Source: Tridacna crocea
Lineage: Eukaryota > Mollusca > Bivalvia > Cardiida > Cardiidae
Direction: 5' to 3'
DNA length: 64,000 nucleotides
Assembly: GCA_943736015.1 (NCBI GenBank)
Contig: OX031065.1
Location: forward strand, 15,157,427 to 15,221,426
The notes beneath the pieces were generated by a model that saw nothing but the letters and a program-made list of their open reading frames with translations, was not told the origin of the DNA and made no database searches. Below, in pieces: positions 35,169 through 46,470 of the stretch; position 1 is the stretch's first letter; each line of letters opens with the position of its first letter. The translations under genes were made by a program, and so were the position numbers.

Positions 35169-36397
35169 ATTTGATGCTAAATGTTTGTAGAATTTTGTCA
35201 GAATGTCTGTCTTGATGATATCTCATATAAATTTGGAATATGTGATGCCTAACCCTTTACCAGATGACAAAATTTTAGCCTTGTCCAGATTGAAAGCATT
35301 TGCAGACGACAATTTGAGTCTGGCTAAAATGGTGTAATTTTTCTTTGATAGAGTAGAAAACATTGTGGAAAAAGGAGAAAATGCTGATTACGGTACCAGC
35401 TTTTTCTTCATTTCCCACAATGCTTTAAAAGGGCTTCTTTGCCAGGAGCATCTAAAGTCGGCATTGTGTGGTAAAGGGCTAGTGTAAAATAGACCACTTC
35501 AGCAAATTTTTTTGAACAAACATACTCGTATTCCTGAAAAAAGGTCACTTGGTCAAAAATAAAAAAAATATTGTGAGCACTAGAGACCCTCAGATGAGCG
35601 ATACAGGGCCATTCATATCCCTCTTGTTATCAGTACTACATTGTATCTGTAGGCCTACATGTATTTGTATAACTATTGTTTAAAACTATGAAGTGTTCAG
35701 GCTATGATAACCGGTAATTTCAATAGAATTACCAACCTTAATTAATGTCAAACAAAATGATGTTTATCAGTGTAAGGTGTGTAAGTCTATATTGTTCCAT
35801 ATTTTTGTACCCTGTACAAAACAATACCAGGTTAGAATGACCCAGAGGAGGAAGGCTTCAGAACATATTGAAAGAAATTTGAAAAAAAAAAAAATGCTTG
35901 TAACCTACATTTTCTCCTGTTTCAAAAATGTTTTCTACCCCAGCAAGCATTTGAGACATATACAATTTGGCATCTACCAATACTTCCAATGTGGAAAAGT
36001 CTGAGATTGTGTTGTCTGGTGAAGAGTTAGATCTGGCAACATATGTCAATCTTTGCCAAAATGGTGCTAATGACAAAAAAGATACCCTTCTCCTTTGAGA
36101 TCTGTATTAAAATGTAATGCAATCCTTTTTCCATAATGTTTTCTATTCTGTCAAAAGCAAATTCCAACACTTACCGTAAAATAAAGTTCATTGAATTTAT
36201 TCATGTCCAAGCTGTAACTTGGGCAAGAAGTATAAGTATTTCTCGTGTGTTGTTTGTTTTACTTTTTACAAACACATTCCATAGGATTGTTGGAACTGGA
36301 CTACTGGACTAAATACTTTCAGTTGTTTTTACTGGCAAGAAAACAGCTGACTAGGCTTGAATAAAATGAACAGTAAGTACTTTATGTTTATTTATAC

Positions 36398-36520
36398 CCC
36401 CCCCCCCCCTACACTGAAGTGGAGGGGGGTATACTAGAATCGCCATGGCTGCCTGTCTGTCCATCCATCCATCTGTCTGTCTATCCATCCATCTGTCTAT
36501 CTGTCTGTAGACACCTATTT
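36398..36520. repeat. Poly-C and (GTCT/ATCC)n microsatellite
   Basis: A run of C, then GGAGGGGGGTATACTAGAATCG and a (GTCTGTCC)/(ATCC)/(ATCTGTCT) tetranucleotide tract. Confidence 0.85.
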
Positions 36521-38129
36521 GTCTGGAGCAATACTCCAAGAGTTTTTCACGTACTGAACTCGAGTTTACAAACATGGTTTCCATAAATATGAAAATTGTG
36601 CATGTGCAATTTTCATGACCCTGCTGCAATTTGTTGCAGAATCATCTTCCTTGAACTCTTACTTTGGTACTAAACCATTCTGCATTCTGTGACAAAGACC
36701 TGTTTTTGTGACAAGGAGCTGGTGGGGTGTATAATCAAGTTTAGTGATACTTCTAACTCTATTTAGTTTGAACCCTAGAAATGATGAATAAAGGAAAAGG
36801 ACATTCTCAGTCAGTACAAAGTGTGCATATATTTCCAATTGAAAGGTATTTTTTTTTTCTTTCAGAATTTCTGGCATAGACATGGGGAGTGTAAATCAAA
36901 GATCAGACTGCATGACTGCACATCCTGATCTTGATATGTATTAGTTGTTACCAGCATATTTCCTTTTTTTGCCACAATGTTTTCAAGAGGCTTTATTGCC
37001 AATGAGGTTTTTAAAAGTTGGGTTTGTGAGATAAAGGTGTTTCTCATTACCTCAGAAACTACCACGATTCATAATCTAGTAGGCTTTTGAAAACATTGTG
37101 GGAAAAAAATAAAATGCTGGTGGTAACCAGCATTTTCTCCTTTTTCCCACAATGTTTTCTACCCTATATCAAAAAATAGTTACACCATTTGAACCACATT
37201 AAATTTGCTTTCTGCAAATGCTTTCAGTTTGGACGAGTCTACATTTTCTTTGTGTGGAAAAGAGTTAACCCTTTACCACACAATTCTGACTTTTGACAAC
37301 CCTGAGAAAGTAGGCCTTTTGAAAATATTGTGGGAAAGGGAGAAAATGCTGGTAACCAAAACAAACATCAATTATTGTATCACATTTTCTTTGTTGTCTG
37401 CAAATGCTCTAAATTTGGACAGATCTAAAATCTTGCCATTTGGTAAAGAGTTAACTCATTACCTCAGAAACTCAAAATCTCGTGGTAAAAAGGCTTTTGA
37501 AAACATTGTGGGAAAAGGAGGAGTGGTGATATCCATTTTTAATATCCTTTCAAAGATAAATTCCACTACTCAAACCAAATTTTGAATATCATCTACAAGT
37601 GCTTTCAATTTGGGTGGTATACAGACATGTCGTCCTGAAAATAAGTAACCAAAAAATAGTTGATTTTCTAAACAAAAGTACTGTCAACATTTTTCTACAG
37701 TTTCTTTTGTATGCTAGGATATATTGCATTCTTCTTTTAAGTATACCAATTTTTTTGTTTGTTTTAAATCAAACACAAATATTACAGTTCTACAAAGGAT
37801 TGCCATTTACAATGACATGTTTATACATTCTTTCTCTTTTGTTTTGCATTGCAGATATCAACAATAACAATGCAACAAATTTAAAATGGTATTCTTGTAT
37901 TCATATTATATCCATTGTATGATTATTTTCACTACCAAACAACAAAAGTTTAGATTCCAAATTGTTTCATTTAACATGACTTGAATGACAAGATTTATCT
38001 ATGAAAAACTATACAACATTGTGGGTGAAGAAGAAAATGCTGGTCACCAGCATTTTCTTCCTTTCCCACAATGTTTTTTTTTATCCTCTGGGTTGTTAAT
38101 ATGTGGGACTGTCTAGTAAAGGGGTAAGT

Positions 38130-39480
38130 TAAACAAGTAGGAACATCAGACTAAAAATACATGAGTATGTGTACAAAAAACAATTTAATAAAAATTTATT
38201 ATTACATCTGCAGAGGAATGATATGTACATTTATAGTACATTACATAACAAGTAGGATTTATTTACAGAGAAAGGTTCTGAATTTCAAATTTCACACTTC
38301 ATCTCTAGGCTTGTATCCACCAACCTAACTGTACAACAAAATTTTAGACTGGTCCAAAGTGAAAGCACTCGCAGGCGATTAACTATGTAACTCAAAAATA
38401 GAAATTTGTTTCAAGCAGGATAGAAAACATTGTTTGAAAAGGATAGAATGCTAATACCAGCATTTTCTCCTCTTCCCACAATGTTTCATAATGCTTCTGT
38501 CTCAGGGATGTAAAACCTGGGATTGTTTGGTGAAGTGTTAAAATCACTCTCAGTCTTAGTCAAAATAATTTTCAAAATTTCAAAAGTTATGCAATTTCTG
38601 ATTGGTTAAAATGAATGGTTTAGCTAATCAAAACTTGTGTTGCTTCCCAAATTTAACTAACAATGCAAGTTAGACTGGTGGGTGTATATATGACCATATA
38701 TACATGTACCCTGCCCTTGGTCTATCTAATGAAAAAAACACTGTGCTTCGGGACAGGATTGAGCCCAGGACCCATTTGTCTTATCAACAACTCCCACATT
38801 TAGGGATTGTTACACAAAAAAGTTTTTTCATTGGTGTGGACATTTGCTCTGTAATTTTAATATCAGTTCACCTCTTGCAAATGACCATGGGATTTTTATC
38901 ATGTAGCTGACTACTTTTTGAAAACATAATAGCATAAGCAATATGTCATTTTGCCACAATGCTTCCACTTCACTAATATCAATTATCCCTATTCTACTAA
39001 AGTCCTTCCAAGGTATTCTATTGCAAATTGTTTCTAGGGTACAATGGGAACAGTTATAAATGCAATTTTAATGTGGATCAACGTTTTCTTCAATACTGGC
39101 TTACAACATGCGCAGGCTAATCCGAAACGGCCCTTTACGACTACATTAGATTTTATGCTACAGTTGACTAAACAGAAAACTGCATAAAAACGGGAAGTGA
39201 CATCTCGGATTAGCTTGCTCTGACTGCGCAGGCTAGTTGGAGACGTCAATTTACGCAAATTTCCGAATGCCCTTTTTCACATACTGCAGGCCATATTAAG
39301 GTCCTTTATTCCCTCATCACACATTGTGAATCCGTATTCACCTACCTGTCTTAGGAACATCCTTAGTCTTATTCTCCAGAATTTACAAAATTTGAAAGTA
39401 TCTCAGTTTCTGACTTGCTAAACCAAATAGTTCAGCCAATGAGAACTTATGTTACTTTCAAATTTAGGACCCTGGTGTTT
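38130..39480. other. Intergenic stretch, repeats only
   Basis: Holds two copies of the GGCTAAACC palindromic repeat (38560-38690, 39325-39475), a possible tRNA-like fragment (minus strand, GGGCTCAATCC at about 38760) and an ACGCAAATTTCCGAATGCCC repeat (39105-39300). No gene seen. Confidence 0.45.
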
Positions 39481-39540
39481 TAACAACGAGATGGCTTTTT
39501 AAAACAATGTGGAAAGAGAAAATGCTGGAAACCTTCCTTT

Positions 39541-39546
39541 TTTATT
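39541..39546 (-). terminator. Possible poly(A) signal AATAAA of the alpha-kinase-like gene
   Basis: AATAAA on the minus strand about 280 bases after the stop codon, inside a decayed copy of the abundant TTAA element (39480-39660). Position is plausible; use is unproven. Confidence 0.3.
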
Positions 39547-39826
39547 ATGGAAAGTTTTATACAGTTCAGAAGACAGGCATTGTTGTTTGTTCCACATTTT
39601 ACTTGTCTTCTGCAAAGCTTCCAATTTAGAAATTAAATTGGTCTAGAGCTTTGTTGCGTGGAATGGAGCTTTATCATGTTTTTTGAACTGAAGCAGATTT
39701 AGTGTCATGCACTCATCTGTTATATTTCTCCAAACGTGTATCCAAACATGTAGAACATACTTTGACAGTAAGTTATAGGTATGGCTTTCAAATTTGTGCC
39801 TCAAGTTCATTTTGGAATAACTCAAA

Positions 39827-41197
39827 TTACAAATATGTAACACAGTCGTACTGTGGATCAACATTTTCTTCAGTGTAAGGTGGAGGTAACAGGTATTTCT
39901 CATCGTCATCATCTTCCAAATTGTTTTCTTTTTGACCAGAAGAGGAATTATTGTCATACACATTTCCATTAAATCTTTCCACGCATGTGCAGTATGGTGG
40001 TGGGGGTTTGCTGTAGACGTAACTTCGCATAAACTTCACTAACCACATAAATTGCATTTCAGTTGGTTGGTTATAGTATCTATGATATCCTTGATTTCCA
40101 AATATTTCCACCATATCTCTTGAGTTGAAGATCATTCCTTGGTTTCCATACAGTTGATGAGGCAAGAACTGGTCATCAAGATGAGGGTTTGGGCTAGGAT
40201 TTCTCTGCATTATGGGATAGGATTCATACTGGTACCTCTGTTGAGAACCATCTTCATAACTTATAGTTCCTCTGGCAGGAACCAGACTGTTTCCATTGTA
40301 ATGTCCTGCATTGTCCCTGTCGTATGGAATCTGTTGGTCCGTTTGATATTGATATGTTGATGGTACCTCTCGATAAGTTGGAACTTGGTCAACTTCGTTA
40401 TAAGGTGGTGGCATTGTTAAAGGTGGTGCACTTGGTACCATGTCCCTGTAAGACATGACTCGTTCCCAACCCCTCAATTCAGTACCATCACCTAAACGAG
40501 GCCAACCTTCACATATCCTATTGCACTTATGAAGTCTGAAAAAACCTTTGATTCCCTCATATCCCTGGTCTAAATTTCCATACTTCCGACTTTCAGAATG
40601 AATAACTGGTGATGTAAAGTGATACATGTTACCTGTTTTCACACCCTGTAAATTGGAGACGAGTAGTTTCCCTTCACTTTGACACCAAGTGAAGTGTGAA
40701 AATGCTTCAGGCACCAGAAGTTCACGTAAATGGACAAAGCCGTACTCAAATTGTTCAAAGCGACCTCGTAAGTACAATTCAATGGTGACAAAATCAGAAT
40801 CGTCCATTTTCAGTTTTGGCTTACCAAGAATATCATTGATGCACATACAATCAGACAAAGTATCAATTTGTGCAACTATTGGACAAGTAAATGACAGTCT
40901 GTATTTCAATTTTCTACCAGCAACTACTTGTAATCGGTTGTAGTCATTAGCCATTGTCATAGCAACCTGCGACCTCTGTGACTCAAGCATCCATTCTTTC
41001 TCACTGAGGGTTCCTGTCCTTAAAGTCTTCACAACACATTTTCGACCCCCTAGTGGGCCTTTTCCATTTAACATACCCATGTATGCCAGCTTTCTTGGCC
41101 CCACTTTGAATGGATAGGGATCAAAACTTGCCCAGTATTTGTAGCCATTAGAATCTGGATTGGATGAGAAAGTTTCCACACTGACCTGTTGACCCAT
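39827..41197 (-). CDS. Alpha-kinase-like (probable pseudokinase) with myristoylation-type N terminus and PSAP/PPPY tail
   Basis: Single open frame of 456 residues, much the longest in the window. Residues about 20-235 match the alpha-kinase fold (eEF2K/TRPM7/MHCK type): lysine in VVK (57), AFSHFT (165-170), LQGV (183-186), and the zinc-site H-x-C-N-x-x-C (223-229). The catalytic Asp of the family D-x-Q motif is Asn182 and the Asp of the later DP motif is Ser196, so phosphotransfer is probably lost. The start MGQQVS fits the N-myristoylation consensus. The tail is Pro/Tyr-rich with PSAP (255-258), PPPY (263-266, 399-402, 438-441) and an acidic run (428-433); such motifs bind TSG101 UEV and WW domains. 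Family assignment rests on motifs seen by eye. The function, probably a membrane-linked scaffold, is inference. Confidence 0.75.
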   Translation of the reverse strand: MGQQVSVETFSSNPDSNGYKYWASFDPYPFKVGPRKLAYMGMLNGKGPLGGRKCVVKTLRTGTLSEKEWMLESQRSQVAMTMANDYNRLQVVAGRKLKYRLSFTCPIVAQIDTLSDCMCINDILGKPKLKMDDSDFVTIELYLRGRFEQFEYGFVHLRELLVPEAFSHFTWCQSEGKLLVSNLQGVKTGNMYHFTSPVIHSESRKYGNLDQGYEGIKGFFRLHKCNRICEGWPRLGDGTELRGWERVMSYRDMVPSAPPLTMPPPYNEVDQVPTYREVPSTYQYQTDQQIPYDRDNAGHYNGNSLVPARGTISYEDGSQQRYQYESYPIMQRNPSPNPHLDDQFLPHQLYGNQGMIFNSRDMVEIFGNQGYHRYYNQPTEMQFMWLVKFMRSYVYSKPPPPYCTCVERFNGNVYDNNSSSGQKENNLEDDDDEKYLLPPPYTEENVDPQYDCVTYL

Positions 41198-41251
41198 CTT
41201 GTTACCATGGAAACTTGACTTGCGCTTAAGTCATGTCACCTTTTTGTACAC
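41198..41251 (-). other. 5' UTR segment with splice acceptor of the alpha-kinase-like gene
   Basis: Read on the minus strand, a pyrimidine tract ending CTTTCTTTCAG precedes base 41251. The 54 bases from there to the ATG have an in-frame stop and no upstream ATG in frame. This suggests a 5' UTR intron with the first exon further right; it was not located. Confidence 0.5.
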
Positions 41252-41499
41252 CTGAAAGAAAGCAAAAAGAGAAACAAGATTCGTTAGTCTTTTTCCTGCT
41301 GTTCATTCAAAACAATCCTTTCTTTCTTTTTATCATGCTCATGGAGAAGAGTGTTTTAGAAAACATTCTGGGAAAAGCAGAAAATAATGGCAACCATCAT
41401 TTTCCCCATTTTCTACAATGATTTCAACCCTTGAAAATGTAAATCCTATCATTTGACCTACATTTAATTTCTTGCTGTCAAAATATTCGATGAAAATTA

Positions 41500-41610
41500 A
41501 CAAAAAATAACCTAAACACAGAAAGTGTCGTCTCGGATCAGCTTTCGCGGACGAAGCTTTACGCAAATGTCCAAATGCCCCTTTTCGCGTGACATACGCC
41601 AATTACATGC
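41500..41610. repeat. Repeat of the GTGTCGTCTCGGATCAGC / CAAATGTCCAAATGCCCC family
   Basis: Contains AAAGTGTCGTCTCGGATCAG and ACGCAAATGTCCAAATGCCC. Relatives: 15090-15225 with 15460-15590, 39105-39300, 50965-51190 and 61565-61840. Such short palindromic repeats are common in bivalve genomes. Confidence 0.55.
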
Positions 41611-41994
41611 CTTGAATAATGTTAAGTAGCCCTTTAAGTTTGCAAAGATATTTCCTTACTAAACTTCCGCCTCATAAACCTCTGATTTAATAATCGATGT
41701 AAAATTGAAATAAAACTACAATTTACGAGAAAAAGAGGAACTGTTTTTAGTACGTAGAATTTGGTAAATCCTCAACAAATAGTCCCTTGTTTTGCTAAAT
41801 GCTTAGAAGTAATGGATTTAAAAAAAAATACAAATAGGAGAAAATAGTAGCACCCAGCATTTATCTCATTTTCCCATAATAAACTTTCTTCTCTTTTAAA
41901 GACAATGGACATCATGTAAGCCGCGCATTTAGTTTGTCTTTTGTAAGTACCCCAGTATTAGGGAGTCTAAAATAATGTCTTTGTAATGCATTAA

Positions 41995-42361
41995 AGGTGG
42001 CCCTTTAGATTTTGGAACGAAAATTTTACAAAAATTCATCCTTATACTCCCAAAGCCTTTTGATTTTCATTCATAAAACCCCACTAGTCGAAAACCATCA
42101 AACAACAAGAGAAATTAGATTTACTACGGTCCTGGTCGACAGCGACAGAAGACACGGCCTATTTTACCATGAACAACTCGCTCATTCACGTACCGGAAAT
42201 ACACAGACGTAGCCATCTAAGGGTACAACATAAAAAAAAAAAATGTTTTCATTTTATGATTTATTTAATTATTGATGATTTGTATTTTTCATACATATAT
42301 ATATAAATGTCAGTGATATATATTTCTTAATTTGGTAAGATGTGAAAAAATTTACCCACCT
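41995..42361. mobile_element. TTAA-flanked element, AGGTGG ends, copy 1 (deleted)
   Basis: AGGTGGCCCTTTAGATTTTG at the left, TTTACCCACCT at the right, TTAA at 41991-41994 and 42362-42365. 367 bp; lacks the inner CATTGTGGGAATGTC..GTGACTGACAC part found in copies 2 and 3. Confidence 0.85.
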
Positions 42362-43786
42362 TTAAATCAAATTAGCTAGACCGAATGATACGAGTAACAA
42401 AAATCAAGATAAATAAATAAGTAAAACAAACCTGATTAAAAAAAAAAACACTTTAGTTTCCAATAGAGCCGTCTTACTTTATGTTTAACGTAACTTAATG
42501 GACCTATAATTTCCTTCGATGTATTTTCGATCAACTTTGTCTGCTCCGTTTTGAAAACAAAAAGATGATTATATGGCCTACCAATATTATAAAGAGGATA
42601 TCAGTCCTATGACAAGTGCTACTTTGTCAATGGGTGATTCCTCACTAATTACACCTATATGTATTCTCAGCTTTATAGTTTATGATATTTCTGATAACGT
42701 CATTCCGCATGACATCACCCTGATTTAGATCTATCCCTAAACTGTACCAGAAGACAAAATTTCACTCCTGTCCAAATTGAAAGCATTTGCAGACGACAAT
42801 TTCAGTGTGGCTGAAATGTTGCAATTGTTTATTAATAGGATAGAAAGAAAACATTGTGGGAAAAGGAGAAAATGCTGGTTACCACAATGTTTTTAAAAGG
42901 CTTTTTTCCAATGGTCGTCAAGAGTCGTCATTATGTGGTAAAGGGTTAACTCTGTACCAAAGCATGTGCTTTTAATAAGGGCTCTTTCTGTAGAAAATCT
43001 GTGGAAACAGTGCGGGAAAGAGAGAATATGCTGATTAAACGGGGGCGTTACCACACGACAAAATTTTAACCCTTTACCCCATAAGGCATTTCTATGGTAT
43101 CTCTAAATGACCCTAAATAACAGCAAGGATGAAGCCATTTCTTATATGTATATGACACCTTTTAATAGTGTAGAAAACATTGTGGCAAAAGGTGAAATTG
43201 CTCGTCACGAGCAATTTCACCTTTTGCCACAATGTTTTCCAAAGGCTCCTACAAGCAGTGCGTCAAAATGAGTATCTGTGGAGTAAAGGGTTAAACCTGT
43301 CTAAACCAAATGCATATGCAGACGCTAATTTAAATGTGGAAATAGTTTCTGATAGGGTAGAAAACATTGTGGAAAAAGGTCGACAATGTTTTCAAAAATC
43401 TTCTCTCTCAAGTTTGTTTTAAGTCATCACTGTTTTGTAAATGGTAAACGGCATTTTCTCCTTTTTTCGCCTTGTTTTCAACCCTTTTAAAGACAAACCC
43501 CGTCATTTGAGTTACATTTGATTTACAGTATGAAAATGCTTCAATGATTTTAACATCACCCTCCGCACCCCCTCTTTTTCAGAGGTTTTAAAACTAAAAG
43601 TACTTGGAGATAAAGATCGTTAAATACTAGTAAGTGATCTTGGTATGGACAAAACAAAGAAGATTAAAAAAAGAAGACCCAGTTTGGTTATTGAGTCCGT
43701 TCCATTTTGAATCCAGTTACATTGTATTAACTTCGATCCGGTGACTTTTCCTACAGCTAACAACCCCTTTCTTGTCAAATTTGATT

Positions 43787-44110
43787 GATTGATTGGTGAT
43801 TGATTATTGATTATTGTTTGATTGATCGATTGATTGATTGATTGGTGTTTAACGCCGTTTTCATCATTATTTTAGTTATAGTGCTGTGGCCAGTGCACAA
43901 TGCTTTTATGGAGTCTCTTTTAACCGTTCTCCGCACAGTTTTCTTTCAAAACCACTGGCTACTTTTCCACATAATCATTGTCGTAACAATAGTCAGCAGT
44001 GGGAGAAGAATGAATCCTGTTGCAATGACTATCATCAATACTCGTAAAAAAAATTGACCGAGCCAGGGATCGAACACACGACCCCCCTTGTTCCCAAGTC
44101 CTTTGTCAAA
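43787..44110 (-). repeat. SINE copy with (TTGA)n tail
   Basis: (GATTGATT)n tail at 43787-43848, then the complement of the SINE body and a minus-strand tRNA-like head (GGGATCGAACACACGACC at about 44066). Head to head with the next SINE. Confidence 0.8.
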
Positions 44111-44135
44111 ATAGGAATTACCGCAAACCTCTCTG

Positions 44136-44420
44136 TAGTCCGGTAGCTCAGTCAGTTATATACAAGGCCTCAAAGCCAGAAGGGTCACTGGCTGGATTCC
44201 CACACCAATCAAACTTCCTCAGGGGATTGATGATAGACACTGCGAAAGGATTAACGACTCTTTTACTGCTTACTTTTTTTTTTTTCGACGAACGATTAAT
44301 GTGAAAAAGCAGCAAGTGGCTTGGAAAGAGTGCGTTGTGATATACTGGTGAAAAAAAATTATGCAAAGGTACACTGACAGCTTTGATATGATTATATAAT
44401 AATGTTGAAAACGATATTCA
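44136..44420 (+). repeat. SINE copy, tRNA-like head and body
   Basis: A box GGTAGCTCAGTCAG, B-box-like GGCTGGATTCCC, then body with GGGATTGATGATAG, AGCAAGTGGCTTGG and AATAATGTTGAAAAC. Confidence 0.8.
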
Positions 44421-44570
44421 ACCCCAGACAGACAAAATAAACAAAGAACCCCAATGAGACACGGTGACTCTGGGAAATAGATGACATTATATTGACAACG
44501 TCCGGGTGAATTTTTGGGGGAATTTCTGCTGTGACCTTTACAGTACTAAGTGCAGAGTTTTGTTGCTTTT

Positions 44571-44636
44571 GCGGACATCGAAGATCAAGATCAGACTGCA
44601 CGTCCGTGCAGTCTGATCTTGATCTACAATGTCCGC
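44571..44636. repeat. Perfect short hairpin containing GATCAGACTGCA
   Basis: AGATCAAGATCAGACTGCAC, a 4-6 nt loop, then its complement. The 12-mer GATCAGACTGCA recurs elsewhere (see findings). Confidence 0.8.
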
Positions 44637-45029
44637 TACTTGATAATTATGTTATGGCCAAATTAACATTGAGAATGCAATAAGTTTAAACCTTTCCCAA
44701 ACGGCGAAATTCTGGAATAGACCAGATTGAAACCGCCTCCAGGTGTTAGATTAAAAATGCAACAAACAGTACTTTCTGTACTTGATAGGGTACAAAACAT
44801 TGCGGGAAAAGGAGAAAATGCTGGTAACCGACATATTCGCCTTTTCCCACAATGTTTTCAAAAGCCGTCTTTCTCAGTATCGATAAAACCAAGGATTGTT
44901 AGGGAGAAGGTTAAGCATATTTGTTGTGCATCGATTGGGAAACTGAAAGTTCTGACAACTTAATCTAATCTCTCCCGATTCTGCTTCCTAGAAACTGCAC
45001 CGGTGCGCACGCCCAGTGTGTGAGCCAAT

Positions 45030-45125
45030 AACCGCTCCAAAGTTGACACCGCTCCCGGATATCGAACTCAAGACTTTTATGGTTATGAGGCCAACACACT
45101 ACCTCACAACCAAGGATACCATGGA
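45030..45125 (-). repeat. tRNA-like SINE head
   Basis: Minus strand has GAGTTCGATATCC (B box) and TGTTGGCCTCATAACC. It is followed by CT and CA microsatellites at 45142-45171 and 45271-45345. Confidence 0.5.
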
Positions 45126-45141
45126 GAACGCAATTAATCTC

Positions 45142-45345
45142 TCTTCTTCTTCCTCTCTCTCTCTCTCTAATACAGGTTTATTTTACGAAATACGCGCTTT
45201 GAGGGTTTACTCATGATCACCAGAATCAGAAATGCTGAAGTAAAAGTGCTGAACTATCCACAAATTCCTGCAACCCCCTCTTCCCCCCGACCCCCCCCCC
45301 CCCACCCCCATACACAAACACACACACACACACATACACATCCAT
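45142..45345. repeat. (CT)n, poly-C and (CA)n microsatellites
   Basis: CTCTTCTTCTTCC..(CT)7 at 45142-45171; C-runs at 45281-45309 followed by (ACACAC)n at 45314-45345. Confidence 0.85.
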
Positions 45346-45775
45346 AATCTACAGTTTACAAATCCGAACGTAATATTCATATTTAAAGCATAAAAGTTCA
45401 CATATGAAGCGTTAAATTTCTAGCATTTAATTCTCGAAATGCACTGAATAACTATTGTATTAGTCATGAAGAGAGAGAGAAAAAAAAGAGTAACTTTATT
45501 TCCCAACCAATTCTAAAATATAAACTGTCTCCCAAACTCGTCTGTTCTGTTAACAATCTATATTTAAAAAAAAAAAAATTTAACTAAATTGACAGAATGT
45601 CATGAATATGCGCATCAAAACACAGTGAAAACCAGATTTTACCGGGAAGATGCATTTGGTATAAGAGAGTGCGAGACAAGTTTTAAATTTTGCTTTATCT
45701 CGTATCGAACTATTACATGCGTTTTTAGCATTATCCTGAACAGGATATTTCTTCATCTGCTTGATTACAATTTAA

Positions 45776-46290
45776 AGGTGGGTATTTAGATTTTTTCGAA
45801 TCTCGCTAAATAAAAAAAAAAAATGTATATCTCTGAAATTTATGTGTAAAAATAATAGAAATCATCAATAATTAAGACTCATAAAAAATGATGGTGTTCC
45901 CTTAAAAGGCGAAGTAGCCTCTGATCGTAATTTTAGATTTCGCGCCAGAAATTAAAAAAAAAAAGCATTGTGGGAATGTCAAGTGACTGACACTTGAATA
46001 ATGATACTTAAATTCAATAACATAACAAACATGTAATCATTTTCCATAATGTCTTCTTCGGGGACGCTATATTTGAAGCTTCGTCTGCGTATTTCCGGTA
46101 TGTAAATGAGCGAGTTGCTCATGTAAAAATAGACCATGTTTCTCGTCGGTGCAGCTGGACCGTAGTAAGTCTCTAATTTCTCTTGTTGTCGGATGGTTTT
46201 CGACTACTGGAATGAAAATTAAAAGGCTTTGGGAGTATAAGGACTTTTTTTTTTTTGTAAAATTTCGTCCCAAAATCTGAAAGGCCACCT
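45776..46290. mobile_element. TTAA-flanked element, AGGTGG ends, copy 2 (inverted)
   Basis: Starts AGGTGGGTATTTAGA, ends AAAGGCCACCT, TTAA at 45772-45775 and 46291-46294. 515 bp. Contains GCATTGTGGGAATGTC and a TCTAATTTCTCTTGTTGTC block shared with the other copies. No frame beyond about 70 codons. Confidence 0.88.
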
Positions 46291-46470
46291 TTAACCTTTG
46301 GTTCTAAACTTTTGAGCAGTCTGATCCTAATGTATGTGGTTGGCAAATGTCCCCATTTCCGACTTTGGTGCCGCCGTACTATAACTGTAATGTTACACAC
46401 CTAACAAAGAATCCCAGGGAGATCAACGATGGGAAAGCCTTATTCTCTCAGTACTCCGTTTTTTTTTTAG

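Larger units (their letters stand above)
30141..36030. mobile_element. Cluster 6 of the CYCTTTACC/TTAA palindromic MITE
   Basis: Copies at about 30141-30366, 30549-30776, 31399-31626 (reverse), 31740-31975, 32540-32755, 32750-33020, 33641-33864 (reverse), 34347-34565, 34680-34880 (decayed), 34880-35000 (fragment), 35250-35483 (reverse) and 35815-36030. They flank the last linker exon and both VWC exons and continue past the stop codon. Confidence 0.8.
36940..44915. mobile_element. Cluster 7 of the CYCTTTACC/TTAA palindromic MITE
   Basis: Copies at about 36940-37045 (half), 37080-37268, 37265-37454 (palindrome half lost), 37451-37625, 37930-38130, 38330-38545 (reverse), 39480-39660 (decayed), 41340-41470, 41760-41985 (decayed), 42740-42949, 42946-43070, 43067-43294 (subfamily B), 43300-43440 and 44687-44915 (reverse). 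Neighbours at 37265, 37451 and 42946 share one TTAA. None interrupts the alpha-kinase-like coding region. Confidence 0.8.

Noticed and set aside
39643..39969. 108-codon minus-strand frame
   Set aside because: Overlaps the 3' end and downstream region of the alpha-kinase-like gene in another frame and runs into a decayed MITE.
39827..41197. Endogenous retroviral gag because of MG.., PSAP and PPPY
   Set aside because: The folded part has alpha-kinase landmarks (AFSHFT, LQGV, H-x-C-N-x-x-C), and no capsid, zinc-knuckle, protease or LTR is present.
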